A stretch of DNA of 64,000 nt from Saururus chinensis (Eukaryota > Streptophyta > Magnoliopsida > Piperales > Saururaceae). The stretch spans positions 17,866,995-17,930,994 of the forward strand of contig CP141142.1 in the NCBI GenBank assembly GCA_035235625.1, written 5' to 3'. Positions within the stretch are counted from its first letter, which is position 1. The number at the start of each line of letters is the position of its first letter. The translations under genes and the position numbers were made by a program. The notes beneath the pieces were generated by a model. The model ran no database searches. It was not told the origin of the DNA and worked only from the letters and a program-made list of their open reading frames with translations. This document shows, in pieces, positions 37,973 to 49,378 of this stretch.

Positions 37973-39388
37973 TGTTGTTACGTCTGAACCAAAACTATGA
38001 AGAAGTCAAATTCAGGTTTTTTTACTTGCCAATTGTAGTAGATAAGGTCGATCCATAGGGAAAGCCTTGTGCAACAAAGAAAATAGTTACAAAGAAAGAG
38101 TAGAAGAGTATTGAGGGAATAACAAGTTAAGAAATTAAGAAGAGAAAACATTAAGACATTAAGGATCATTGTAATATCTAATGATGTTCTTCATGTATCA
38201 TGTTATCTCAGTTAGAATCGAATGAAGATTCTATCTAACTAAAAGATATGAACATTAAAATTGAAAATAAAGATAGAAAATACTTTGGATAGATGAAGGA
38301 TAAAAATAATTGTCTCTTAAAGATTTCTATGTATCCAAATTACAAAAGACCAAGAAGGAAAGCCTTCAAGCATCTTATGTATCCAAATCACAAAGAAATA
38401 AGAAGAAGAACAATATTAAATAAACATCACTTCAAATAAATAATACTTACTTGAAACCATTGATGAAACATGAATTGAACTCCATTAGATTGTTACAAAT
38501 CACCTCTAACCTTAGTTTGAGAGCTTAGAAAGCCATTACAATAAAACTAAAAACAAAAATACAAAAATGAGAGAAGAAAATAGGAGAAGAGAGCTCCAAA
38601 GAGGAGGGGATTATTCATCTATCACGTCTACCCCTCTATTTATAGGAGTAGAAGGGGTTGCTTCAAAGAGGAAAGTGAAATCATATCTCTAGATTGCATC
38701 CTGATTGATTGCCTAATTGGTTACTTCTTTGGCAATAATTAGATACTAAATAAATCAAATAAATCTATGATTGATTTATCAAATAAGTATCTTTGAATCT
38801 TCCTTTAAATATCCAATCAGCCTCATTATCTTTCCTTATGTGTATCAATCAAAATCAATGAAAATATTCTTCATGTGCTGGCCTCGGGTTAGTTTACTAG
38901 CTGTCCATTTGCATGCCAGAGTCGACCCATATATCTTCAGAATTTGGAATTTGGTCCTGAAATAAGACTTGTAGCAACGGAAGTAGTCTTTCCAATGTCA
39001 CCATAATCGTATCAATCCGAATTATACAGAGAAAGATATGGTCACAATACTACGGCTGTGTCAATCTGTCCGAATCAGCTTCTTTCCTAATTTAGTTCTC
39101 TTAATACAAATATCAAATCAAACGGGTCCACAAGGTTGTGTTCGACCATTTCATGTATGTTTAGACCATTAGGAGCTCATTCTTGACTTTTAAATAGCTT
39201 TGGGTAGTTGGGCTTCACTACATATTCTAGTTGGATCTTGTTGAAGCCTGTTTAGACATGTAAACTCAATTAAGGTCCAACTAACCTATTCAAAACATAA
39301 ATAGCCCAAATAAGCAATGAATTAATACAAAATAGGATTACAATTTAAAATTTGAAAATATTTTATTAAACATTATTTCAGTGCATCA
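37973..39388 (-). mobile_element. Solo LTR, family H (intact ends, target duplication AAGGT)
   Basis: It spans TGTTGTTACGTCTG to CAGTGCATCA, 1416 bp, flanked by AAGGT at 37968-37972 and AAGGT at 39389-39393. Orientation is taken from copy H1, where the primer-binding site identifies the LTR 3' end. It lies inside the integrase relic of the gypsy element, whose reading resumes on both sides. It is a typical product of recombination between the two LTRs of one insertion. Small frames in it are not genes. Confidence 0.92.
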
Positions 39389-40069
39389 AAGGTCAAGGAT
39401 AAAAAAGTTATGAATAGATGGGGGAAATGGGCTCATGAAATCAATGCCACACACATAAAAAAGTGCAACAATCAAAATGTGGTTAAGGGGCATCATATTT
39501 TTATGAGAGATTCCACTTAACTTTTGACAGTGCTCACAAGCTTTACTGAATTCGTGGCTGACATGAAAAAGTGTAGGCCAATAGAAACCACAATGTAAAA
39601 TTTTTGTAGTGGTCTTCTTGGCACAAAAATGTCCACAACATACCTGAGAATGACAAAAGGAGATTAGACTTGTTGCTCAATATCATGAATACATCTCCTA
39701 ATGATTTGTTCAAGACAATACTTGAATAAATATGGATCATCCCAAAAGAATGATCTAACCTCAATTAAAAATTATGTTGTATCTTGCTTTGTCCTCTCAC
39801 TAGATTTGACCTATAATAAGATAGTTAGCAATATCTTAATACCAAGGGGACTGAGACACTGACAATAGCTATTCACGAGGGAATGACTCGTTAAGGGGAA
39901 AAGACTCCTCAGTGGACTCAAAAACTAGCCTAGACAAGTGATATGCTACCATATTCTTAGAACCTTTCTTATTTTAATTTCCAAATCAAATTCTTGTTGT
40001 AGAAGGATCCATCTAATCAAACAAGGTTTAGCATCTTTCTTGGAAAGAAAATATCTCAATTCTACATCA

Positions 40070-40267
40070 TCAGATGACCTTGGATCCTATAAGGTAAGAC
40101 CTAAATTTCTCTAAAGCAAAGACAACAGCTAACAATTCTTTATTAGTGGTTGAAGAATTAAGTTGGGCATCATTTAGGGTCCTACTAGCATAGTAAATGA
40201 CATGAGGTAATTTGTTTATTATTTTCCCCAAAACAGCTCTGACCACATAATCAAAAGTATCACACAT
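40070..40267 (-). mobile_element. RNase H domain piece, Athila-like gypsy
   Basis: The open piece contains [38 protein letters not shown] and IGSKVI, the RNase H signature of Ty3-gypsy pols. It lies downstream of the reverse transcriptase in the same direction. Confidence 0.9.
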
Positions 40268-40633
40268 AATCTAAAATGGGACCTTCTAATTAGGTGGTTG
40301 AATTAGGTGTGGAAGTCAACAATTTCTTAAGTTTCTCAAAAGCTTGTAAACATTCATCTCTTAAGACAAAAGTGGAATCTTTTGCAAGCAAATTGCACAA
40401 CGGTTGGGTAATCTTGCTAATGTCCTTAATGAACCTATGATAAAACCCTGCATGTCCCAAGTAAGACCTACTTCCTTCACTGTATGTGGTGGTGGAAGGC
40501 TCGAATTCAAATTAATCTTAGCCTTGTCAACCTCAATGCCATGCTTCGAAACGACATGCCCAAGAAACCATGAAATGGCATTTCTCCCAAGTCAAGACAA
40601 GATTTTTTTCTCTACACCTAATTAACACTAATG

Positions 40634-41158
40634 TCAAATGGTATAAACACTCCTAAAAAAAGATTCCAAATATTGAGAAATCATCCATAAACATCCAAGA
40701 AAATGTTCTACTATATCAAAGAAGATGCTTATCACACATCGCTGGAAAGTGGTAGGTGCATTACATAGTCCAAAAGGCATTCTCCTATAGGAAAATGTCC
40801 CAAATGGACAAGTAAATGTGGTCTTTTCTTGATCCTTGGGTGCAATGGGAATTTGGGGAGTAACCATCTAAAGAGCAATAAAAACCATGCCCAGCTAATT
40901 TCTCAAGCATCTAGTCAATGAAAGGAAGGGGAAAGTGGTCCTTCCTTGTGACTACATTTAATTTTTTGTAGTCAACACAAACTTGCCAACCAGTGTCATT
41001 TTAGTTGGGACTAATTCATTATTCTCATTTTTGAGTAGAGTGATTTTTGATTTCTTGGGGACAACTTGAACAGGGCTATCCCAAGAGCTTTCTGAAGTGG
41101 GGTAGATAATACCCACATTGAGTAACTTTAACACCTCAGCTTTGACAACCTCTCTCAT
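40634..41158 (-). mobile_element. Reverse transcriptase pieces, Athila-like gypsy
   Basis: EVLKLLNVGIIYPTSESSWDSPVQVVPKKS lies in the right-hand piece, and FGTFSYRRMPFGLCNAPTTF in the left-hand one. These are the template-grip and core motifs of Ty3-gypsy reverse transcriptase. There are two open pieces with a gap between them. Confidence 0.9.
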
Positions 41159-43250
41159 ATTATGATTAAGCCTTCATTGCATTTCTCTATACAGTTTCGA
41201 GTTATCCGCATGGTGAATGGGATGCATGCAAACAGATGGACTTATACCCTTAATATTGATAATGGTGCACCCGATGGCTGATTTGTGTGTCTTAAGGACA
41301 TTGATCAGTTGCACTTCCTGTTCAATTCCTAAGTCAAAGGAAATTATCACCAAGAGGGTTTCATGTAGACCTAAATAGGCATATTTAAGTTCAACAGGTA
41401 AAGGTTTTAGATCCAGCTTGGGTGGCTTTTCTAAAGATGGAACTTGTTTATGCTCATTAAGTGAAAGTGGCTCCACTTTGGCTTTCCTTTTGTTAGTGTC
41501 CATAAGAGGTGTAAAATTCAACAAATCATTGACCTCATTAATGGAACTAACATCATCAAAATCAGCACCAAAATGAGCTAAACATGCTGCTAGAGGGTCA
41601 TTAAAATTAGACTAGAGGAATGAATCATGAACAAGACTCTCTATCATATGAACATTAGTTAAATATTTACTACCATTTAGTTCAACTATCATATTTCCAA
41701 AAGATATTTTTATAATACCATTCCTACAATTTATCAAGGCGTTGAGATAGCAAAAAAATTTGGTCGACCAAGAACAATAGGAATCTATCCCCTAGAGCTT
41801 TCAACAAGTTGGGTGTCTGAAACAATGAAATCTACAAAATTATAGAACTTGTCAACCTAAATCAAAATATCTTAGACAACTCCATGGGGAACCTTAATTG
41901 ACCAATCAGCAAGTTGGAGCTTCACAAAAGTGGGTTTGAGATCACCGAGCCCCAACTGATCATACACAGAATATGGCAATAGATTGACACTAGCCCCCAA
42001 ATCTAGCAATGCTTGCTCTATCCTATGATTACCGACAACACTTTAAATGATAAGGCATCCAAGATCTTTGTATTTTGGTGGGGGCTTGTGTTGTAGAATT
42101 GAGCTTACTTGCTTGGTGAGGAAGGCCTTCTTATGTAGACTCAAATTGTAATTGATTGTACATAAGTCCTTCAAGAATTTGGCATAAGCAGGGATTTGTT
42201 GAATAACATCAAGAAATGGAATATTTATTTCACTTGTTTAAACACTTCCATTATCTCATTGTCATTATTTCATTTTTTAGCCAAGAGCAACCTTGAGGGA
42301 ATGGGGCAGGAGACACATAGGGTGTGGAAGATGTTAGTGCATGCTCCTCATTGTTATTCTTACCCTTAATGTGATCACAAACTAATGGATCTTGGTGTTT
42401 TTGCATCTCAATAGACTTTGTTTCCTTCGCTGGTTGCCTAAGGGTTTTGTTCACTAGCTTACCACTCCCAAAGGTAGTAGTTGATTTGGCTTCCTCTTTA
42501 TATGAATTAGGTGGTGAAACAATGCCCAGCTCATACTATCCCTTAGGGTTAGGCACATTTTGACTAGGAAACTGACCTTTCTCTCTTTCACTCATTGCGG
42601 TTGCCAATTGACTCTTGTAGACTCAAGTCTTTGTATAGCCTGGGAGGTGGATTGATTAGTCAAGATTTGGGCTTGATGAATTGTTGGAGGGTCTCCTCCA
42701 ATGAGGGTATCTTTGGCAGTTGTTGGGAAAATGGTTGTTGCATAAGGGGGCTTACAGGTGGCCATACTTGAGCCCCTTGAGGTAGACCTTGTCTCCATGC
42801 TAAATGGTCTCTTGTAAGTGTTCGAAGCATTAGTTTGCTCAGCCATAAGCTCTGGGAAGGAAAAAGGATGGATGGGTACTCTTTTGCAATGCGTGAAACA
42901 CTCTGACATATGGCACATGTGGCATTGGTTGTGATCTTAGATAAACTACCCACTTTACCTAGTCCAATGGCTTCTACCTTGTCAAATTAGCTAACTTGGG
43001 CCTCATATGTACATCCCCTTTCACTTCTTATATCCCACCTCTTAAAGGAAAAGCTTTCTCCACTTTTTTTGAACACTCCCATTGCATCAAAGAAATCCCA
43101 TGAATCTTCACCATGTTTGGCCATGAATTCCCCATTGCACATTCTTTCCACTAATTGACTTATGAGAGATGTCAAACCTTCATAGAAAAAGTTGATTAAT
43201 CTCTAGACCTCAAAACCATGGTGAGGGCATTTAAGGAGAAAGTCCTTATA

Positions 43251-45385
43251 TGTAAGATCTCTAATTTTATTTTATTTTAATTCCTTTTAATTGTGTAAAT
43301 TTGTTTGTTTGCTGGTTTGATTTGATTTTGGGGTTGTGGATTAGTTAATTATGACTTTAATAAGGTTTAATTTTATTTTAAGAGTTTTAATGCCAAGCTT
43401 GATTTTCTCAATTTTTATCGATTTAATGGCATTTTCTATTAATTTTTCTTTCATAAAGAGCGTGGACCCCACTGTGGGCCACAAGTCCATGTATGATGAT
43501 GTGTGACCCATTTGACCCTCTGATCTTTTTTTTTTTTATTTAAGTGGGTTTAGGTGTGATTAAATTTATTTTTGGGCTAAAAATAACCTTAATTATCCAC
43601 AAGGCATTTTGGCCTATTATCTAGCCCAACTATTCTTATTTCAAGCTTAAAACCCTTACTATATAAGGAAAACCCTTAATTAGCCACTTAGTGCATTTTG
43701 ACCTATTATCTAGCCCAACTATTCTTATTTCAAGCCTAAAACCCTTACTATAAAAGTAAAACCCTAGCCTATTTGCTAAATGGGGAAGGCCTGTGTTAGA
43801 AGGGAGGAAATACTCTACCCTAATTTTTTCAAAGGAGAAACTTGGATTAAGGTGTATTTTCTCCCTTAAATATCCCTAATCTTTTGATTTTGGTCTTAAT
43901 CACATCTATCTTCATTTCCCCTATCTTGATTTTTGATTTTTTCCAATAAAAATATTTTTTTAATTTTGATTTAGAACCCTAATTAGGTGCTTTTCGTTTT
44001 TAACCTAAGGATATCCTAGATCTATCTATTTTCAAGATGATTTGAGTTCATTAGATAATTTTAATTAGGTTTTAACTAAAACTAAAACCAAAATTTTGGG
44101 TAGGATTTTCTTAGGATTAAAGCTCTTTTGTAGATTCATAGGCTTATTAGAGGTAAGGGATATTTACCTTGTGTGGTTTCCTTCATTGGAAATCATGATT
44201 ATAGGTTTATTTGAGATCTTGCTTCATTTTGTGGTTTAATGGTGATTTGTTAAAAATATGTGATTTAAGGTTATTTTCTTGTGATTAAGCATGAAATTGA
44301 TTAGATTCAACATGTTATATGTTATTTTTTATTATATGATGTTCTATGGTATTTTTTTATTTTATATGGAATTTTGAAATGTTTTTGTTTGAATTTTGAA
44401 GGGTTGAAGATGAACCAGAAAAGTGTATTATTCCAACCAATCTTCTGAATGGTTGTACTATAGAATGGTGCAAAATGCTATTTTGTGAATTTTTCAGCCA
44501 TTTCTTGTTCTTTTCTGATAATTATAATTTCCTATGACTATGATGAATTATGATTACTTATCACTTAATTGCATGTGAACTTTCTTTCGATTATGATTTA
44601 GGTTAATCATGATGATGATTGTACTTGTCTGGGTCTAGCATGATGCTTTACTCATCTTAAATCCACATTTTGATGATTTCATCACATTTATTCCATGATT
44701 CCAGTAGTTTATGACATGCCACATTGATTATAGGTGAATCATGTTCAACATGTTTTAGCCTAAGTATGAACCCTACCATGTATGCACATTATTACATATG
44801 TTTATATAATTTTATTTGTCACAAATGGACCATGTTATATGCACATATGGACTGATTTGAGTACACTTATTCATACTTATAATCATTCAACTTTGTGCAC
44901 ATATGTATCATGCCGCATGCATCATAAAATGATCTCTAAGCGATGATTTCCTGTAATTAGCCATGATTAATTAATTGGATGCAATTGATGTCATGTTGCT
45001 AGATTAATTGCTAAGAGGTTTATAGAAATGGTTTTACGTCCGAAAGGATGGGTTTTTGTTTTACGTCTCTTTGAGGATGGGTTGCCTCCCTGGGTTGGGA
45101 ATTGCGAATTTGCTATATGAGTTAAACTGATATGTTATCTGGACCATGAGAATGTATGATGATATGTTCGTATGTACCAACTTACTAGGGTACTCTAGTT
45201 TTCCTTTCTAGGAACTTGGACCATCCCCGCAAGGATTGTCCTAGGTGAGAAGGGGGGTACCTTTCCAGTTGGGGAACTTACCTAAACCGCTATAGTTTTC
45301 TTTTAAGGAATTTGGATCTTCCCCACAAGGGATTGTCTTAGCGAGCGGGTTTAATCATTTTTCTCAATTGGGAGATATTCTTTGT
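43251..45385 (+). mobile_element. LTR-like piece of family B
   Basis: It starts TGTAAGATCTCTAATTTT at 43251. It matches 12008-13070 over its first ~1.15 kb and continues with TTACGTCCGAAAGGATGGG and CTTGGACCATCCCCGC phrases resembling Tekay/Del-type LTR interiors. No primer-binding site follows and no target duplication was found. It stands where the gag start, the leader and the last ~650 bp of the gypsy 5' LTR should be, so insertion came with, or was followed by, a deletion. Confidence 0.5.
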
Positions 45386-46505
45386 TGAAAACCGGTCAAA
45401 AAAAATCCTTGCTCGCAGTTTGCTACAGTAACATGAACAGTATCGTGAATAGTAACCATGAACTATGTTGCTACATTACTCGTAAATAGTGCTGCTATAG
45501 TACCATGGCTTGCGAAAATTGTTCTATGCTTTTTTCTATGCCCCATTGTTTTGAATATTAATTGCTATATTTATAGACTAATTAGTTTACTAATCCATCC
45601 ACAATAAGGACATGTTTCTTCCCATAATTCAATGAATCAGAGAGAATCCTTTCTTTTTATATCAGTTCATTTTGCTTTCTGCTGTGTTTCCTAGTCATAT
45701 TGGAGCTCCTTCTAAACCACAAATCTATCTAATAAATCCTCCAATTTAGATAAATACAAACAAACCTAAGAGAGTCCAATGTTGTTATGCTATTTTGACA
45801 CATTCTAGTAAGATAAAAGCTTCAATGAATCCATTAATGACGGCTCGAAAGTCCTTGTCACTGTCAACTCCAAATTTTGACCTCTCCAAGGTGCCAAAAA
45901 TTAATTTTTGAAACCACCTTCTTGTCTTGAAATGAGTTGGGAACAAAGCCCATAAATCAATTTTTGTGATTACAGACTCTTTAGAATTTTATTTCATTAT
46001 ATATTTTCCCTAACTGATTCATGTTTCTATACTCTCAACAATTTTGTCCAATTAATTGTTCAAATTCATTTTGGGAAGATGACTATTGTTCACTGAACTA
46101 TCCAGATTTCTGTCAAGCTTTCTATTCTATTCATTAAGCTATTTTATTATTTTCTATATTAATTTCCAACTTGTTTGTGACTTCGTTAAGTTGTCCAAAT
46201 CATTTTAAAACACGTCAAGAGTGTTTCCAAATATTTCTCACATCATGCAAGGGCCTTAATAAGCTAATCATACCTACAAAACATAAAAAAATCATAGTTT
46301 AGATATGTAGTACATACATATAATCCCAACTTAATTCAAATACATGCCTAAACTACTAATAGCACTCAAATTAACTAATAATTAAACTAAAACTACTAAT
46401 TTCTATCATAACACGAATAAACTATAATCAACCTTATATTAACCTAATCCTATACCAGCAAATAAGGTAAAAAGGTTATAAAATGAATAAAATCCGCATT
46501 AATCA
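45386..46505 (-). mobile_element. 5' LTR of the Athila-like gypsy element (truncated)
   Basis: Read on the minus strand from 46505 it starts TGATTAATGCGGATTTTATT and pairs with the LTR at 51780 (TGATGAATGAGGATTTTATC). They share CCTTATTTGC, GTGCTATTAGTAGTTT, TTTGGAAACACTCTTGAC and ACAAGTTGGAAATTAATAT. By eye the pair is roughly 80-85% alike, so the insertion is several million years old under usual plant rates. The last ~650 bp are replaced by family B. Confidence 0.85.
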
Positions 46506-46510
46506 CAAAC

Positions 46511-47100
46511 CTTTCATACTCATTTTAAATTCCTTATCCATCTCTTTTGCAAAAGCTTCAGAAAGCTTATCATTTGCAAAGCTAAATATAATGTCATCTG
46601 CATAGATGTGTGCAATCACAACATGCTTTTTATACTTTTTCACAAATAATATCTTGTCAACACCTTATCTTGTGTAACCCTACTCTGTTCGATATTTTTT
46701 CTACATATCATACCATGCTCTTGGAGCTTGTTTCAATCCATACAAAACTTGCTTCAATTTGTACACATAATCAAGATGATGAGGGTCAATAAAGCCCTTG
46801 GTTTCTTCAACATAGACTTCCTTCTTCAAGTATCCATTTAAAAAAACAATGTTGGCATCCATCTGATATACTTAAAATTTTAAATGACATGTCATAGCTT
46901 GAAGTAATCTAATAAATTTAAGTCTATCAATAGCAGAAAAAGTTTCATCTAAATCAATACATTCTACTTGTGTATAGCCTTGAGCAACCAATCATGCTTT
47001 ATTTATAACCACATTACCTTGTTCATCTGTCTTGTTCTTGTAAATCCACTTTTTACCTATGACATAATTTCTTAGGTCTAAGGACAAGAAACTAATAAAT
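46511..47100 (-). mobile_element. Reverse transcriptase middle part of Copia element F
   Basis: Minus-strand pieces: IGKKWIYKNKTDEQGN (about 47060), VYKLKQVLYGLKQAPRAWYDM (about 46735), HIYADDIIFSFAND (about 46600) and FAKEMDKEFKMSMKGL (about 46520). This continues the Copia reverse transcriptase whose start is at 36690-36762. It ends at the gypsy LTR at 46505, with CAAAC (46506-46510) as the candidate left target duplication. The 60-codon + strand frame at 46610 is a shadow. Confidence 0.85.
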
Positions 47101-47553
47101 CTTCCAAATTTCAAATTTCTTCCTGAAATAACAATTGTATCTACGGAAGTTTTCTTTTCAATGCCACTAGAATTGTATCAATCCAAATTATATATAAAAA
47201 GATATGGTGGAAATACAAAATCTGTGTCAACCTGTCCAAATTAGCTTCTTCCCAAATTTAGTTCTCTTGATACAAATATGAAATCCAATGGGTCGAAAAG
47301 GTTGTATTCGACCATTCCATGCATGTTTAGATCATTAGGAGGCCATTCTTGACTTTAAATAGCTTTAGGTAGTTGGGCTTTACCTCCTCTTCTACTTGGA
47401 TCTTGTTGAAGCCTGTTTAGATATGTAAACACCACTAAGGTCCAACTCACCTATTCAAAATATAAATAACACATATAAGTAATGAATTAACACAAAATAG
47501 AATTACAATTAAAGATTTAAAAGCATCTAATTGAACATTGTTTTAGTGCATCA
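47101..47553 (-). mobile_element. H-family LTR, second piece of the split solo LTR
   Basis: It matches 38935-39388 of the intact H LTR, from CTTCCAAATTTC to GTGCATCA. It is followed by CCAGT (47554-47558), the same target duplication as at 37738-37742 (read in complement). Confidence 0.88.
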
Positions 47554-47558
47554 CCAGT

Positions 47559-48130
47559 TGAGGTCTCCATTAGGGAAATCAAGTACATATTAGAGAAAAT
47601 GGTATAGCTAGACTGCAAACATTGGTCTCTTTAGGTTGATAGATGCTATCTACGCTTATCGCACTGCTTCTAAAACTCTGCTTAGGATGTCACCATATAG
47701 GCTTGTCTATGGGAAACCCTGTCACCTATCTATAGAATTGGAACATAGAGCCTACTGGGCTAATAAATCTTTTAATTTTTCCCTTGATAAGGCTAGCTCA
47801 CATAGAAAGCTTCAACTTAATGAGTTAGAAGAGATCTAGAATGATGCTTATCAAAGTGCTAAAATTTAGAGTGATCAAATGAAGGTGTTCCATGATAAAA
47901 TGATTCTTAGAAAATCTTTTGAACCCTCTCAAAAGGTCCATTTGTACAACTCAAGATTGCATTTATTTCCTCGAAAACTTTGATCTTGTTGAACTGGCCC
48001 TTCATTGTTAAGATAGTCGATCCTTATGGGGGTTTGAAATTGGAGACCCAAGTAATGGTAATGTTTTTAAAGTTAATGGTCAAAGATTAAAGCCATACTT
48101 GGAATTTGTTCCTCCGAAGGTTGAGATTGT
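47559..48130 (+). mobile_element. Integrase C-terminal relic of the Athila-like gypsy element
   Basis: DAIYAYRTASKTLLRMSPYRLVYGKPCHL…ELEHRAYW (open at 47636-47839) is followed by LNELEEI, VFHDKMI and YNSRLHLFP, and by GNVFKVNGQRLKPYLE near 48090. This is the end of integrase in Athila/Tat pols. It directly follows the CCAGT duplication, whereas the matching front half ends at 37743 on the other strand. It is broken in several places. Confidence 0.85.
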
Positions 48131-49378
48131 ACCTCCATATCCTTTTTTTCAGGATTGAGTTCTCATACTTACTTTGTTTGTCTAAGGACAATAAACTTAG
48201 AGCTTGTGGGAGGCAACCCATGGTTATAGTGTCATTTTTTTCTTTTGTTAGTGTTATTTTATCAATAGGGGTGATCCACTCTAGGTTTGGGGGTGATATT
48301 CTTACATGTATTTTTTTCATTCCCTAACCTGAGTTCTATTAGTTTCTTATTTTCTTTGCACCATCATGTATAGATTTTGACAGTGTGCAATACTACAGGT
48401 AGTATATTTCTTACCATTCTTCTTCTCTTTACTTGTCGTTGTAGTGTTTACTATTTTTAACAATGCGGTCAATGTCAAGTTTAGGTTTGGGGTGTAGAAA
48501 GAGTTTGTCTATATTGTCTATGTCTTGGTTATTTTGTTATTTTGATATGAAGAAATTTTAAAAAAATTAAAAAAAAATAATTTTGATTTGAGTTTCTTGT
48601 TCTTGGCTATTTACATTGATGTTTCTTTTAGACATGTGATTGCGTTTAATGATATTAGACTGTTTATAACATGTTTATATAACATGACGGATTCAATGAT
48701 TTTGAGTTTGATTACATCATATTGGTTTCTTGTGCTCCTATTTTGAAAATTAGAAAGACATTTGGCTATATGAGCATTCAATTACTTGATTATGGTTTTA
48801 CATCTTGGTAGATATAATTGAATCTAAGTAGTTATTTTCTTATAAGAGTAAAACTTTGGTATGATCTAGTAGTACTCAGGTTATCATAATATAGTTTTTT
48901 GCTTGACTATTCTTGTTTAGTAGATTATTCTAGGACTTTCTATTATCATAATTAAGGTTGAGTGTATAATGTTCCCAAGAAAAAATAAAAAAATATAAAA
49001 CAGAAAGAAAAAAATAAATTGAAATAAAAAAATGATGAATGCAAATTTGAAAAGAGTGAAGATAAAGTCTCTCTACTAAGTAGACAGGGCCTCGGTATGC
49101 CTCACTAAGCATAGGGTATTTGAGTTGAAAGGTAGAGTTGATTAATCCATGACATGCATAGCCTTGTAGCCTATTTGGTTCAAGTTGTTAAGCCCGAGGG
49201 GTGCGTTAGCACTAAGTGCCCTGAGTCAACTAGATTGGAAGTCACTTGCCTAACACTTGTTATTCGGATCTTATAGAAAGCTTAAGAAGGCTAAGCCTTC
49301 CACATGTCATGTGAGATGAGCATAATAGTTTAATAGCACATTATGCAGTTTATCCTAAATGTGTTTGTTAGGTGATCT
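48131..49378 (+). other. 3' non-coding region of the gypsy element
   Basis: It holds the GTGGGAGGCAACCCATGG phrase (48208-48225) and the TTTAGGTTTGGGG phrases (near 48280 and 48485) usual after pol in Athila/Tat elements. No env-like frame or membrane segment was recognised. The 73-codon frame at 48106 has no recognised product. Confidence 0.6.

Larger units (their letters stand above)
39389..43250 (-). mobile_element. Athila-like Ty3-gypsy gag-protease-reverse transcriptase-RNase H-integrase relic
   Basis: Minus-strand order from right to left: gag (CPHHGFE, then AKHGEDSWDFFD, 43245-42987), gag tail (CAICQSV, PSLEETLQQF, AIQRLE, 42953-42592), protease region (42250-41560), reverse transcriptase approach (KYAYLGLHETL, 41524-41174; EVLKLLNVGIIYP, 41158-40958), reverse transcriptase core (PIAPKDQEKTTFTCPFGTFSYRRMPFG), RNase H (about 40270-40070), and integrase N-terminal region (39600-39400). 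The order and wording fit the Athila/Tat branch. It is a fossil with well over ten breaks. Confidence 0.9.
36764..47100. other. Inverted segment of about 10.3 kb
   Basis: Left junction: Copia F reverse transcriptase in + direction meets an H LTR piece. Right junction: the continuation of the same reverse transcriptase, now on the minus strand, meets the remaining piece of an H LTR. ATTTATTAG (36755-36763) stands at the left junction and its complement CTAATAAAT (47092-47100) at the right. The two LTR pieces (974 and 453 bp) add up to one LTR (1416 bp in the intact copy) and carry matching CCAGT target duplications. The gypsy element is likewise split: it reads minus inside the segment and plus outside it. 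Confidence 0.85.

Noticed and set aside
36764-47553. The two H pieces as two independent truncated insertions
   Set aside because: Matching CCAGT duplications, complementary coverage of one LTR and the shared nine bases at both junctions fit a single insertion split by inversion much better.
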